Assembly: GCF_016862975.1 (NCBI RefSeq)
Contig: NZ_BONZ01000051.1
Location: forward strand, 40,773-104,772
Direction: 5' to 3'
Source: Rugosimonospora africana
GTDB lineage: Bacteria; Actinomycetota; Actinomycetes; Mycobacteriales; Micromonosporaceae
DNA length: 64,000 bases
Within the stretch, counting starts at the first letter, position 1, and every line of letters starts with the position of its first letter. Made by a program: the position numbers and the translations under genes. The notes under the pieces are model-generated. The model did not search any database. It was not told the DNA's origin and saw nothing but the letters and a program-made list of their open reading frames with translations. This document shows positions 48,389-57,068 of the stretch, in pieces.

Positions 48389-48993
48389 GCCGCTCCTCCC
48401 ACCTGGTCTTCCAGCCGCACCTCGTCGCTGCCGTCAGTCTCGGTCAGCCGCACGCGGACGTTTTCCACGAGCGAGGTCGGGATGTTCTTGCCCACATAGT
48501 CGGCGCGGATCGGCAGCTCCCGGTGGCCGCGATCGACCAGCACGGCGAGCTGGACCAGCCGAGGCCGGCCGAGGTCCTTCAGCGCGTCCAGCGCGGCCCG
48601 CACGGTGCGCCCGGAGAACAGCACGTCGTCGACCAGGATCACCTGCTTGCCGTCGATCCCGGCCGGCGGCAGGTCGGTGTGGCCGACCGCGCGGGCTCCG
48701 CGCAGTCGCAGATCGTCGCGGTACAGCGTCACGTCGAGTGCACCCGCCGGCGGCAGGAAGCCCTCGAACGCCTCGATCCGGGCAGCCAGGCGCCGGGCCA
48801 GCGGTACGCCACGGGTCGGGATGCCGAGCAGGACGCAGTCGCGGGCCCCGTCGGTCTTCTCCAGGATCTGGTGTGCGATGCGGTCGACGATGCGGGCCAG
48901 ATCGGCCCCGTTGACAACGACTTTCGCGGCGAGCCGGCCGGTTCCGGCCGCACCGCCCGAGTCGGTCTGCTCGACCGAGGATGGGTACGCCAA
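48385..48993 (-). CDS. pyrR: Bifunctional pyr regulatory protein / uracil phosphoribosyltransferase
   Basis: 202 aa PRTase-fold protein that binds pyr mRNA in response to UMP and can make UMP from uracil. Seen: [11 protein letters not shown], the catalytic loop TLYRDDL and the PRPP motif [21 protein letters not shown] 48993 has a perfect AAGGAGG six bases upstream; the frame opens eight codons earlier without one. First gene of the pyrR-pyrB-pyrC-carA-carB-pyrD-bioA run. Confidence 0.95.
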   Translation of the reverse strand: MAYPSSVEQTDSGGAAGTGRLAAKVVVNGADLARIVDRIAHQILEKTDGARDCVLLGIPTRGVPLARRLAARIEAFEGFLPPAGALDVTLYRDDLRLRGARAVGHTDLPPAGIDGKQVILVDDVLFSGRTVRAALDALKDLGRPRLVQLAVLVDRGHRELPIRADYVGKNIPTSLVENVRVRLTETDGSDEVRLEDQVGGAA

Positions 48994-48999
48994 GGCGGA

Positions 49000-49025
49000 C
49001 CTCCTTCCCCGCCTCACGGGACGGG
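49000..49025 (-). promoter_or_regulatory. PyrR-binding hairpin beside the pyrR ribosome binding site
   Basis: Minus-strand RNA: stem CCCG / CGGG closed by UCCCGUGAGG, which fits the PyrR binding-loop consensus UCCNGNGAGG (49008-49025). One base further lies AAGGAGG (49000-49006), the pyrR ribosome site. This matches translational repression by PyrR, as described for mycobacteria, not Bacillus-type attenuation. Confidence 0.8.
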
Positions 49026-49126
49026 CCTTAAAGGATGTCGGGACTGTCCATACGCCGGTTCACCAGGCGTCGAACGGCTTTCGCGAGCCTACCAGCAGCG
49101 CAGATCGCGAAACGGGAAGGTCACAG

Positions 49127-49169
49127 CACTTGACCAAGTGTCGCTTCCCGATTACGGTCACGCTCCGTA
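49127..49169 (+). promoter_or_regulatory. bldD promoter with overlapping palindromes
   Basis: TTGACC (49130-49135), 17-base spacer, TACGGT (49153-49158). The palindrome CACTTG-AC-CAAGTG (49127-49140) covers the -35, and TACGG-N7-CCGTA (49153-49169) covers the -10 and beyond. BldD represses its own gene in Streptomyces, so these may be its sites. Confidence 0.6.
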
Positions 49170-49215
49170 GCGATCGCCGGGAAGAGGCCCGGAGCCAGTG
49201 ACTGGGAGTGTCCAC

Positions 49216-49701
49216 ATGCCCTCTGAGTACGCCAAGTCCCTGGGCGCCCGCTTGCGCTCCATCCGCCAGCAGCAGGGCCTGTCCCTGCAGGGTGTGGAGG
49301 AGAAGTCAGCCGGGCGCTGGAAGGCCGTCGTAGTCGGTTCCTACGAACGCGGCGACCGGGCCGTGACCGTGTCCCGATTGGCCGAGCTGGCCGATTTCTA
49401 CCGCGTGCCCGTGGCCGAGCTGCTGCCCGAGGGGAGTGGCATTCGTCACGAATCCGCGGGGAAGATCGTCCTCGACCTCGAGAAGCTGTACGACCAGACC
49501 GACGCCGACCTGTCGTACGTCGCCAAGTACGCCCGAGCCATCCAGCAGCAGCGCGGTGACTACAACGGCCGCGTCCTGTCGATCCGCGCGGACGACCTGC
49601 GTGCCCTTGCCATCGTGTACGACTCGTCGCCGTCCGGTTTGGTCGAGCGACTCACCGAGCACGGCGTTCTGGTCACCGACCCCCGGTCGCTCTTCGCGTG
49701 A
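49216..49701 (+). CDS. bldD: Developmental repressor BldD
   Basis: 161 aa DNA-binding regulator that, with cyclic di-GMP, represses sporulation genes. N-terminal helix-turn-helix (LGARLRSIRQQQGLSL to about 68) is nearly identical in pattern to Streptomyces BldD, including GRWKAVVVGSYERGDRAVTV. The C-terminal c-di-GMP signature RGD-X8-RxDD is complete (RGD 113-115, RADD 124-127). I chose ATG 49216 (MPSEYAKSLG) with GGGAG seven bases upstream; a GTG at 49198 adds six residues. Confidence 0.96.
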   Translation: MPSEYAKSLGARLRSIRQQQGLSLQGVEEKSAGRWKAVVVGSYERGDRAVTVSRLAELADFYRVPVAELLPEGSGIRHESAGKIVLDLEKLYDQTDADLSYVAKYARAIQQQRGDYNGRVLSIRADDLRALAIVYDSSPSGLVERLTEHGVLVTDPRSLFA

Positions 49702-49709
49702 TCTCGCCC

Positions 49710-49749
49710 ACCCCGCTGGCCCCACCGAAGGGGTCGGGGCCAGCGGGGT
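49710..49749. terminator. Bidirectional terminator between bldD and nusB
   Basis: Perfect 14-bp stem (ACCCCGCTGGCCCC and complement) with a 12-base loop in the 60-base gap between the convergent bldD and nusB stops. It can serve both strands. Confidence 0.85.
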
Positions 49750-49761
49750 AGGGACCGTGAT

Positions 49762-50196
49762 TCAGTGGGTGGCGTACTCGGCGATCCGGCCGAGGACGCC
49801 GTTGAGGAAGCGCGGCGAGTCGTCGGTCGACATCTGCCTGGCCAGCTCGACCGCCTCGCTGATGGCCACCGCGTCGTCGATGTCGTCGCGGTAGAGCAAC
49901 TCGTAGACGGCCACCCGGGCCAGATTCCGGTCGACCGCCGGCATGCGCTCCAGCGTCCAGCCCTCGGCGTAGCTCGCGATCAGCTCGTCGATCCTGTTCA
50001 GGTGCTCCGCGGTGCCCTCGACCAGCAGGATGGCGTAGTCCAGGTAGCCCGGGCGGGGGCCCTCGATCCGGGAGATCGAAGACCTCAGCACCTCGTCGAT
50101 CGGCAAGTCGCGTAGGTCAGCCTCATACAGCACGTCCAAGGCACGTTTGCGCGCCTTGCGACGCGCGGGCATCGGCGTCTTGGGACCTTCGGGCAT
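49762..50196 (-). CDS. nusB: Transcription antitermination protein NusB
   Basis: 144 aa all-helical factor for rRNA antitermination with NusE. Seen: ARRKARKRALDVLYEADLR (RNA face), WTLERMPAVDRNLARVAVYELLY and FLNGVLGRIA. Starts three bases after the efp stop; ATG 50172 is an alternative start. Confidence 0.96.
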   Translation of the reverse strand: MPEGPKTPMPARRKARKRALDVLYEADLRDLPIDEVLRSSISRIEGPRPGYLDYAILLVEGTAEHLNRIDELIASYAEGWTLERMPAVDRNLARVAVYELLYRDDIDDAVAISEAVELARQMSTDDSPRFLNGVLGRIAEYATH

Positions 50197-50199
50197 GGA

Positions 50200-50757
50200 T
50201 CAGGCGCGACCGAGGTAACGGCCGTCGCGGGTGTCGACCTTGATCTTCTCGCCGGTCGAGACGAACAACGGAACCTGGACCGTGGCACCGGTCTCCACCG
50301 TGGCCGGCTTGTTGCCACCGGTGCTCCGGTCGCCCTGCAGGCCCGGCTCGGTGTAGGTGACCTCGAGGATCACGCTGGTCGGCAGCTCGATGTAGAGCGG
50401 CACACCCTCGTGGGTGGCGACGGTCGCCTCGGCCTCCGGCAGCAGGAACTTCGACGCGTCGCCCACCGTGCCGCCGGAAACGGTCAGCTGGTCGAAGGAC
50501 TCCAGGTCCATGAACACGAAGTCTTCGCCGTCGGCGTAGAGGTACTGCATGGTGCGCTTGTCGACGGTCGCGGTGTCGACCTTGGTGCCGGCGTTGAACG
50601 TGCGGTCCACGACCTTCCCGGACAGCACGTTCTTCAGCGTGGTGCGCACGAACGCGCCACCCTTGCCGGGCTTGACGTGCTGGAACTCGACAACGGACCA
50701 CAGGTCGCCGTCGAGATTGAGCACTAGTCCGTTCTTGAGGTCGTTCGTGGTGGCCAT
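50200..50757 (-). CDS. efp: Elongation factor P
   Basis: 185 aa tRNA-mimic that helps ribosomes through polyproline stretches, which abound in the protein at 62455-64000. Three beta-barrel domains; the tip loop is [12 protein letters not shown] with the functional Lys32. The C-terminal motif [16 protein letters not shown] is present. No epmA or ymfI modification gene is nearby. Confidence 0.97.
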   Translation of the reverse strand: MATTNDLKNGLVLNLDGDLWSVVEFQHVKPGKGGAFVRTTLKNVLSGKVVDRTFNAGTKVDTATVDKRTMQYLYADGEDFVFMDLESFDQLTVSGGTVGDASKFLLPEAEATVATHEGVPLYIELPTSVILEVTYTEPGLQGDRSTGGNKPATVETGATVQVPLFVSTGEKIKVDTRDGRYLGRA

Positions 50758-50803
50758 GTCCTGCCTAACCGCATGATCGTCTATTCCGCCTGGGGACCGG
50801 ACA

Positions 50804-50809
50804 AGTGTA
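50804..50809 (-). promoter_or_regulatory. Possible efp -10 element
   Basis: TACACT on the minus strand, 47 bases before efp, with no convincing -35 at the proper distance. It lies in the 84-base aroQ-efp gap. Confidence 0.3.
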
Positions 50810-50841
50810 GCGGCGCCTGGTGTCTCCCGGCAGGACAGGTG

Positions 50842-51267
50842 TCACCGGCGGGACAGGTGTACCAGCGCCAACCGGTACCCGTCGATGCCCAGCCCGCAGA
50901 TCACTCCGGTCGCCACCGCCGAGATCACCGAGTGGTGCCGGAACTCCTCGCGCGCGTGGATGTTGGAGATGTGTACCTCGACCAGCGGGGCGCGCAGCAT
51001 CGCGCAGGCGTCCCGCAGCGCGTACGAGTAGTGCGACCAGGCACCCGGGTTCAGCACGACGGCGGCCTGCTCGTCGGCGGCGGCGTACAGCCAGCCGAGC
51101 ATCTCGTGCTCCGCGTCGGTCTGCCGTACCTCGACGTCCAGGCCCAACTCCTTGCCGTCGCGCAAGCACTGCGCGACCAGCTCGGGGTAGCTGGTCGCGC
51201 CGTAGACCGAGGTCTCCCGGCTGCCCAGCCGACCGAGGTTCGGACCGTTGAGCACGTACACCTTCAC
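50842..51267 (-). CDS. aroQ: 3-dehydroquinate dehydratase, type II
   Basis: Third shikimate step, dodecameric type II enzyme, 141 aa. Seen: [14 protein letters not shown], catalytic Tyr in [23 protein letters not shown] and [21 protein letters not shown] 51267 overlaps the aroB stop as GTGA. Confidence 0.97.
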   Translation of the reverse strand: MKVYVLNGPNLGRLGSRETSVYGATSYPELVAQCLRDGKELGLDVEVRQTDAEHEMLGWLYAAADEQAAVVLNPGAWSHYSYALRDACAMLRAPLVEVHISNIHAREEFRHHSVISAVATGVICGLGIDGYRLALVHLSRR

Positions 51268-52328
51268 GCCGTACCCACTTCCTCGTACGCGGCCCGCAGC
51301 AGGTCGTCCGGCGGGGCCTCCAGGATCTCGGGCCGGGCCAGGCCGCCCAGCACCACGAAACGCAGCCGTGCGCCCCGGGCCTTCTTGTCCACCCGCATCG
51401 CCGCGTGCAGGTCCGGCCAGGCCGCCGCCGGGTATGTCACCGGCAGCCCGAGCCCGTCGAGCACCGACCGGTGGCGCCGCGCGGTGGCCTCATCGAGGCG
51501 CCCGGCCAGCCGGCCGAGAGCGGCGGCGTAGACCAGCCCGACCGAGATCGCGTGCCCGTGCCGCCAGCCGTACCGCTCGCGCTTCTCGATCGCGTGCCCG
51601 AGGGTGTGCCCGTAGTTGAGGATCTCCCGCAGCCCGGACTCGCGCAGGTCCTTGCTGACCACGTCGGCCTTGACCCGCACCGCCCGCTCGACGAGCTCCG
51701 GCAGGTGCCGGTCGGGGTCGTCCTCGACCAGGTCGAGGATCGCCGGATCGGCGATGAAGCCGCACTTGACCACCTCGGCCAGCCCGGCGACCAGGTCGGC
51801 CCGCGGCAGGCTGTCGAGCGTGGACAGGTCGCACAGCACGCCGGCCGGCGGGTGGAACGCGCCGACCAGGTTTTTCCCCGCCCCGGTGTTCACCCCGGTC
51901 TTGCCGCCCACCGCGGCGTCCACCATGCCGAGCAGGCTGGTCGGCACCTGCACCACGGCCACCCCGCGCAGCCAGCAGGCGGCCACGAAGCCGGCCACGT
52001 CGGTGACCGCTCCGCCGCCCACGCCCACCACCGCGTCGGTGCGGGTGAATCCGGCCTCGCCCAGGGCGTCCCAGCAGCGGGCGGCGACCTCGATGGTCTT
52101 GCCGGCCTCGGCGTCGGGCAGCTCGATCGGCAGCGGCGCGATGCCGGCCCCGCGCAGGGCGTCGGCCACCCGGACCGCGTGCTCCTTCAGCGGCGGCGCG
52201 TAGAGCACGGCGGCCTGGGCCGCACGGGCGACCAGCGACGGCAGCGCGCTGCGCAGGTCTCGGCCGACGAGCACCTGGTACGGACGCTCGCCACCGACCT
52301 CGATCGTGGTGATCCGGCTGTTATCCAT
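51264..52328 (-). CDS. aroB: 3-dehydroquinate synthase
   Basis: Converts DAHP to 3-dehydroquinate. It is 354 aa, NAD- and metal-dependent. Seen: [47 protein letters not shown] and [11 protein letters not shown] with the metal His. The start overlaps the WYL-regulator stop by eight bases, so it is translated in step with that gene and not directly after aroK. Confidence 0.97.
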   Translation of the reverse strand: MDNSRITTIEVGGERPYQVLVGRDLRSALPSLVARAAQAAVLYAPPLKEHAVRVADALRGAGIAPLPIELPDAEAGKTIEVAARCWDALGEAGFTRTDAVVGVGGGAVTDVAGFVAACWLRGVAVVQVPTSLLGMVDAAVGGKTGVNTGAGKNLVGAFHPPAGVLCDLSTLDSLPRADLVAGLAEVVKCGFIADPAILDLVEDDPDRHLPELVERAVRVKADVVSKDLRESGLREILNYGHTLGHAIEKRERYGWRHGHAISVGLVYAAALGRLAGRLDEATARRHRSVLDGLGLPVTYPAAAWPDLHAAMRVDKKARGARLRFVVLGGLARPEILEAPPDDLLRAAYEEVGTA

Positions 52329-53385
52329 CGCGGGCCAGCGTAGTCGCCGCGCCGGCCGAATCTGCGCCGCCGTCGGCAGCCGCAGTGACCGGATCGGACC
52401 CGGGATCCGGGTCGGGCACCCGGGCCGCGTTCGCCGCGATCCGGCCGGCGTGCGCGAGCAACGCGGCGCGCAGCTCGTCCGGCCGGATGATCGTGTACGC
52501 CCAGGGCAGGCCGCCGAGCAGCTGCGCCATCCCGTCCAGCGACTCCGCCCGGCAGGTCAGCACGGTGCTCTCCCGGTCTCCCGCGCCGGCGCGCAGCGTG
52601 CCGACGGCGCGGGGCAGCCGGGCGCGCACCTGGTCCAGCGGCGCCTCCAGCACCACCTCGACCTCGTGCGTGTACGGCACCGAGGCCAGCCCACGGGTCA
52701 CCGTGGCCACCGGGTCGAAGTCCGGCGGGACCTCGAACCCCGACCCCGGCACCGGTGTGACGTCGGAGATCCGGTCGAGCCGGAAGTTGCGCACCTCGCC
52801 GCGCCGGTGGTCGTACCCGGTCAGGTACCAGCGGCCGGAGTGGAAGACAAGCCCGTACGGGTCCAGTTCGCGGCGGGACGCGGCACCCGACCACGCCGTG
52901 TACCCGATCTCCACCCGGCACCGCCCGGCGACCGCGGTGCCGAGCGCCAGCAGCACGCCCGCGTCCGGCCCCGCCGCCCGGGCCGGCCTGGACAGGCTGA
53001 AGCCCAGCGACTCCTCGACCGCGCCGACCCGGTCGGCCAGCCCGGACGGGAGCACCCGGCGCAGCTTCGCCAGCGCCGTTCCGGAGGCCGGCCGGTCGGT
53101 GGCCAGCCCGATCCGGTCGGCGGCCAGCAGGCCGAGCAGCACCGCGACCGCCTCGTCGTCGGTGAACATCAACGGTGGCAGCTTGAACGCCGGGGCCAGC
53201 CGGTATCCGCCGTAGCGTCCCCGGGCGGCGGTCACCGGTACGCCCAGCTCGGCGAGGGTACGGGCATATCGCCGTACCGTCCGCTCGTCGACTCCGAGCC
53301 GGCTGGCCAGCTCCCGCCCGCCGAGGACATGGTGCGCCTGCAGCAGCTCGAGAAGCCCGAGCACCCTGGCGGCCGGGTGTGGCAC
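52321..53385 (-). CDS. WYL-domain transcriptional regulator
   Basis: 354 aa (PafC/DeoR-like). N-terminal winged helix: [33 protein letters not shown]. The WYL domain spans about 140-230 with VEIGYTAW and the signature [24 protein letters not shown]-terminal WCX extension follows. The last 30 residues are disordered. It splits aroK from aroB and is divergent from a hydrolase with a 29-bp inverted repeat in the shared promoter. The ligand is unknown. Confidence 0.92.
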   Translation of the reverse strand: MPHPAARVLGLLELLQAHHVLGGRELASRLGVDERTVRRYARTLAELGVPVTAARGRYGGYRLAPAFKLPPLMFTDDEAVAVLLGLLAADRIGLATDRPASGTALAKLRRVLPSGLADRVGAVEESLGFSLSRPARAAGPDAGVLLALGTAVAGRCRVEIGYTAWSGAASRRELDPYGLVFHSGRWYLTGYDHRRGEVRNFRLDRISDVTPVPGSGFEVPPDFDPVATVTRGLASVPYTHEVEVVLEAPLDQVRARLPRAVGTLRAGAGDRESTVLTCRAESLDGMAQLLGGLPWAYTIIRPDELRAALLAHAGRIAANAARVPDPDPGSDPVTAAADGGADSAGAATTLARDG

Positions 53386-53396
53386 AGGTCACCTCC

Positions 53397-53425
53397 CGAA
53401 TCCGGACCGGTACTGCCCGGATTCG
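53397..53425. promoter_or_regulatory. Inverted-repeat operator between WYL regulator and hydrolase
   Basis: CGAATCCGG-N11-CCGGATTCG, perfect 9-bp arms, centre-to-centre 20 bp. It fills the 56-base divergent region, so it is the likely site for autoregulation and control of the hydrolase. TACGGT at 53430-53435 may be the hydrolase -10. Confidence 0.75.
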
Positions 53426-53441
53426 ATCCTACGGTCGCGCC

Positions 53442-54167
53442 ATGACAACCTTCGTTCTCGTACCCGGAATGTGGCTGGGCGCCTGGGCCTGGCACGACGT
53501 GACCGCGCGGCTGCGTTCGGCCGGACATGACGTCCACCCGCTCACCCTCACCGGGCTCGCCGACCGGGCGCACACCGGCGGCCCGCACACCGACCTGGAC
53601 ACCCACGCCACCGACGTGGTCGCGTTGATCGAGACCGAGGAACTGTCCGACGTGGTCCTGGTCGGCCACAGCCACGGCGGCAGCGTGGTCGCCCTGGCCG
53701 CCGACCGGATCCCGGACCGGCTCCGCCGCGTGGTCTACGTGGAGGGTGGACCGCTGCCGAACGGCACCCGGCAACTGGACACCCTGGACGCGCAGAGCCA
53801 GGACCGGATCCGGGAACAGGTGGGTGACGGCTGGCTGGTGCCGCCCCGCGAGTGGGACGCGGACCAGGACCCGGTACTGCTGCGCGGGCTGGACGCCCCG
53901 ACGCTCGCGATGCTGGCCCGGCGCTGCACCGGGCACCCGTTCGGCTCGGTCAGCCAGCCGCTGAAGGTCTCCGGCGCGGCGGCGGCCGTACCGCGCACGC
54001 TGGTCGCGTGCACGTTCACCGCCGACCAGGTGCGCGAGATGATCGCGCAGGGACATCCGTTCTTCGGCGGAGTGGCCGGGGCGGACATCCTCGGCCTTCC
54101 CACCGGTCACTGGCCGATGTTCAGCGAACCGGACCGGTTGGCCGACCTGCTGGCCGAAATCGACTGA
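53442..54167 (+). CDS. Alpha/beta hydrolase
   Basis: 241 aa cytoplasmic hydrolase. Oxyanion region VPGMWLGAWAW, nucleophile elbow VGHSHGGSV, and the catalytic His in TGHWPMFSEP near the end. It resembles the esterase/salicylate-esterase-like group (the MTTFVLVPG start), but the substrate is unknown. Divergent from, and probably controlled by, the WYL regulator. Confidence 0.85.
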   Translation: MTTFVLVPGMWLGAWAWHDVTARLRSAGHDVHPLTLTGLADRAHTGGPHTDLDTHATDVVALIETEELSDVVLVGHSHGGSVVALAADRIPDRLRRVVYVEGGPLPNGTRQLDTLDAQSQDRIREQVGDGWLVPPREWDADQDPVLLRGLDAPTLAMLARRCTGHPFGSVSQPLKVSGAAAAVPRTLVACTFTADQVREMIAQGHPFFGGVAGADILGLPTGHWPMFSEPDRLADLLAEID

Positions 54168-54248
54168 CTCTTTTTGCGGACACCAGGGAACCTTGCCGGC
54201 CTCCCGGGCGTCACATGAACATGGGCTGCCCCTCCTCCACCCCGACCG

Positions 54249-54270
54249 GTCACGGCAGCCGCGCCGTGAC
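54249..54270 (+). terminator. Hydrolase terminator
   Basis: Stem GTCACGGC / GCCGTGAC with a six-base loop, 82 bases past the hydrolase stop, followed by TGTCT. One of two hairpins in the 198-base convergent gap. Confidence 0.55.
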
Positions 54271-54331
54271 TGTCTCGGGCAGCGGCAGCCGTCGCCGAGG
54301 TGGACGCCGGTTCCGCGCCCGCCGCCGGCCA

Positions 54332-54364
54332 CACCGCCCCCGGGACCGGGGCCCGGGGGCGGTG
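54332..54364 (-). terminator. aroK terminator
   Basis: Perfect 13-bp stem CACCGCCCCCGGG / CCCGGGGGCGGTG with a seven-base loop, beginning two bases after the aroK stop. It implies that most aroK transcripts end here and that aroB has its own transcript from the WYL promoter. Confidence 0.8.
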
Positions 54365-54365
54365 A

Positions 54366-54872
54366 CTACCGGCTGAGTGCGGCGAGCACCTCGGCCGCCA
54401 CGTCTTCCGGGGTACGGCCGTCGGTCTTCACGGTCACCACGGCCACCTCTTCGTAGAGCGGGCGGCGCTGGTCCAGCAGGTACTTCATGGTGGCCCGTGG
54501 GTTGATCTCCAACAGCGGCCGCCCGGCGCCCAGGCCGACCCGCCGGATCGCGTCGGCCAGCTCCACCGACAGGAACACCACCCGGTGCCCGGCCAGCCGC
54601 CGGCGGGTCTCCTCGGCCATGACCGCGCCGCCGCCCAGCGAGACGACCCCGTCGGACCCGTCCAGGGCCGCGGCGACCGCCGTCCGCTCCAGGGCACGGA
54701 AGTGATCCTCACCGTCGTCGATGAAGATCTCCGGGATCGGCTTGCCGGCCAGCTCTTCGATGTCCGCGTCGACGTCCCGGAACGGGACCCCGAGAGCCGC
54801 GGCGACCAGCTCGCCGACCGTGGTCTTCCCGGCTCCGGGCGGCCCGACGATCACCGCCGCCGGCCCGCTCAC
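54366..54872 (-). CDS. aroK: Shikimate kinase
   Basis: 168 aa. P-loop GPPGAGKTT (10-18), shikimate-binding DVDADIEE (33-40), Gly-rich GGGAV (80-84) and the lid [12 protein letters not shown] 54872 overlaps the aroC stop as GTGA; the frame is open far upstream inside aroC. Confidence 0.96.
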   Translation of the reverse strand: MSGPAAVIVGPPGAGKTTVGELVAAALGVPFRDVDADIEELAGKPIPEIFIDDGEDHFRALERTAVAAALDGSDGVVSLGGGAVMAEETRRRLAGHRVVFLSVELADAIRRVGLGAGRPLLEINPRATMKYLLDQRRPLYEEVAVVTVKTDGRTPEDVAAEVLAALSR

Positions 54873-56071
54873 CGGATCACCAGACTGTCCAGGTAGCCCG
54901 CGAGGTTGCGCCGGATCTCCGCGACCGAGTCGCCGCCGAACTTCTCGGTCGCGGCCTCGGCGAGCACCAGCGCCACCATCGCCTCGGCCACCACCGCCGC
55001 GGCCGGTACCGCACAGGTGTCCGAGCGCTGGTTGATCGCCGTGGCCGGCTCGCCGGTGGCCACGTCGACGGTGGACAGCGCGCGGTTCAGCGAGGAGATC
55101 GGCTTCATCGCGGCCTTGACCCGCAGCGGCTGCCCGGTGGTGATGCCACCCTCCAGCCCGCCGGCCCGGTCGGTCACCCGGCGAACCACTATGCGACCGG
55201 TCTGGCTCGGCGCGTCGTCGACCAGCACGATCTCGTCGTGCGCCTGGGAACCCCGCGAACGGGCCTGGGTGAACCCGTCGCCGATCTCGACCCCCTTGAT
55301 CGCCTGGATCGACATCAGCGCGGTGGCCAGCCGGGCATCCAGCTTCCGGTCCCACTGCACGTGGCTGCCCAGACCCGGCGGTACGCCGTAGGCGAGGACC
55401 TCGACGATGCCGCCGAGGGTGTCCGCGTCCCGCTTGGCCGCGTCCACCTCCTCGACCATCCGGGCGCTCGCCTGCGGATCGAGGCAGCGCAGCGGATCGG
55501 CGTCGACGCGCGCCGCGTCCTCCGGCCGGGGTACGAGCCCGGACTTCACGGCCACGCTGCCCAACTCGACCACGTGCGAGACGATCTCGATGCCCAGTGC
55601 CTGGCCGATCAGCGCCTTGGCCACGGTGCCCACGGCTACCCGGGCCGCGGTCTCCCGGGCGCTGGCGCGCTCCAGGATCGGCCGGGCGTCCGTCTGCCCG
55701 TACTTCTGCATGCCGGCCAGGTCGGCGTGGCCGGGCCGGGGCCGGGTCAGCGGGGCGTTGCGCGCCTGGGCGGCGAGCACCTCCGGGTCGACCGGGTCGG
55801 CCGCCATCACGGTCTCCCACTTGGGCCACTCGGTGTTGCCGACCCGGATCGCGACCGGGGAGCCGAGCGTGCGGCCGTGGCGGACCCCGCCGAGGAACTC
55901 GACGGCGTCCTGCTCGAAGGACATCCGCGCACCGCGGCCGTACCCGAGCCGGCGACGGGCCAGTTCCCGGGACACCTCGGCGCTGGTCACCTCGATCCCG
56001 GCGGGTACCCCGTCCAGGACGGCCACCAGGGCCGGGCCGTGTGACTCTCCGGCCGTCAACCAGCGCAGCAC
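54869..56071 (-). CDS. aroC: Chorismate synthase
   Basis: Makes chorismate from EPSP using reduced FMN, linking to the rib genes in this window for cofactor supply. It is 400 aa. Seen: [31 protein letters not shown], the RPGHADLAG segment and the [15 protein letters not shown] loop. GTG 56071 has GGAGG about eight bases upstream; upstream codons have no homology. Confidence 0.97.
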   Translation of the reverse strand: MLRWLTAGESHGPALVAVLDGVPAGIEVTSAEVSRELARRRLGYGRGARMSFEQDAVEFLGGVRHGRTLGSPVAIRVGNTEWPKWETVMAADPVDPEVLAAQARNAPLTRPRPGHADLAGMQKYGQTDARPILERASARETAARVAVGTVAKALIGQALGIEIVSHVVELGSVAVKSGLVPRPEDAARVDADPLRCLDPQASARMVEEVDAAKRDADTLGGIVEVLAYGVPPGLGSHVQWDRKLDARLATALMSIQAIKGVEIGDGFTQARSRGSQAHDEIVLVDDAPSQTGRIVVRRVTDRAGGLEGGITTGQPLRVKAAMKPISSLNRALSTVDVATGEPATAINQRSDTCAVPAAAVVAEAMVALVLAEAATEKFGGDSVAEIRRNLAGYLDSLVIR

Positions 56072-56101
56072 GTATCCACCCTCCGTTCCGGCGTTGAACC
56101 G

Positions 56102-56213
56102 GGGCCTGTGCTCGGCTGCCCCAAAGGGGCGGCGCAGCCTGCGCTCAGGCGTTGCTCCAGGGCCTGTTGTTCGGCTGCCCCACGGGCGGCGCAGCCTGCG
56201 CTCAGGCGCTTTG
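56102..56213. repeat. Dispersed intergenic repeat, copies 2 and 3 in tandem
   Basis: Two adjacent related units (about 56102-56157 and 56160-56213), starting GGGCCTGTxxTCGGCTGCCCC and ending CAGCCTGCGCTCAGGCG, each able to fold by GCTGC/GCAGC and GCCTG/CAGGC arms. They fill most of the 175-base aroE-aroC gap. The ends match the copy at 17936-17985. Confidence 0.7.
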
Positions 56214-56246
56214 CTGCGGTAAGTCTGGCACGCGGTGCCGGGCCGG

Positions 56247-57065
56247 CTACCGCTGGGCGGCGGCCTCCCGCAATGCGGCATCCATCGCCGCCACTGGCGC
56301 GGGCAGGCCGGTGAACAGCGTGAACTGGTGCACGGCCTGGGTCAGCAGCAGGTCCAGACCGGACACAACACGCACACCGGCCGCCTGGGCCGAAGCGGCC
56401 AGCGGAGTCGGCCAGGGGTCATAGAGCGCGTCGAACAGCACGGTGCCGGGCCGCCAGCGCGGCCGTACCGGGTCGGCGACCCCCTTCGGTACCGTCGAAA
56501 TGATCAAGTCGGCGTCGCCGGACCGGTCGGCGGCGGCGAAGTCGACGTGGGTCAGCCGAAGGCCCAGCCGCTCCGCGACCGGGCGCAGTTCGTCGACTGC
56601 CGAGGCCCGGCGGGCGTACACGTCGACCTGCCCGGCGCCCAGCTCGGCCGCCGCCGCCAGGGCCGCCCGCGCGGTGCCCCCGGCGCCCAGCACCGCCACG
56701 CCGCCCGCCGCGGACAGCCCGGCCGCCCGGAGCGCGTCGACCATGCCGGGAGCGTCGGTGTTGTCCGCGAGCCAGCCATCCGGCTGCTGTACCAGCGTGT
56801 TGGCGGCGCCCAGCGCGGCCGCGACCGGAGTCACCCGGTGGGCGACCGTGAGCGCGACCTCTTTCAACGGCATGGTCAGCGACAGCCCGGCCCACTGCGG
56901 ACCCAGGCCGGCGACACGGTCGCTCAGCTCAGCCTCGGCGCACTCGATGGCCGTGTAGCGCCAGTCCACCAGGCCGAGCGCGGCGTACCCCGCGTTGTGC
57001 AGCACCGGCGACAACGAATGGGCGACCGGCTTGCCCAGCACCGCCGCCCGGTGCCCACCCTCCAT
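56247..57065 (-). CDS. aroE: Shikimate dehydrogenase (NADP+)
   Basis: 272 aa. Substrate site [11 protein letters not shown], catalytic Lys68 in SLTMPLKE and Asp104 in DNTDAPG. NADP-binding [12 protein letters not shown], then ARRAS. It starts three bases after the mltG stop. Confidence 0.95.
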   Translation of the reverse strand: MEGGHRAAVLGKPVAHSLSPVLHNAGYAALGLVDWRYTAIECAEAELSDRVAGLGPQWAGLSLTMPLKEVALTVAHRVTPVAAALGAANTLVQQPDGWLADNTDAPGMVDALRAAGLSAAGGVAVLGAGGTARAALAAAAELGAGQVDVYARRASAVDELRPVAERLGLRLTHVDFAAADRSGDADLIISTVPKGVADPVRPRWRPGTVLFDALYDPWPTPLAASAQAAGVRVVSGLDLLLTQAVHQFTLFTGLPAPVAAMDAALREAAAQR

Positions 57066-57068
57066 CGC

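Noticed and set aside
50765..50844. GTG overlapping the aroQ stop as a relay ORF to efp
   Set aside because: Its stop is seven bases before the efp ATG without overlap, so it is not the same arrangement and may be chance.
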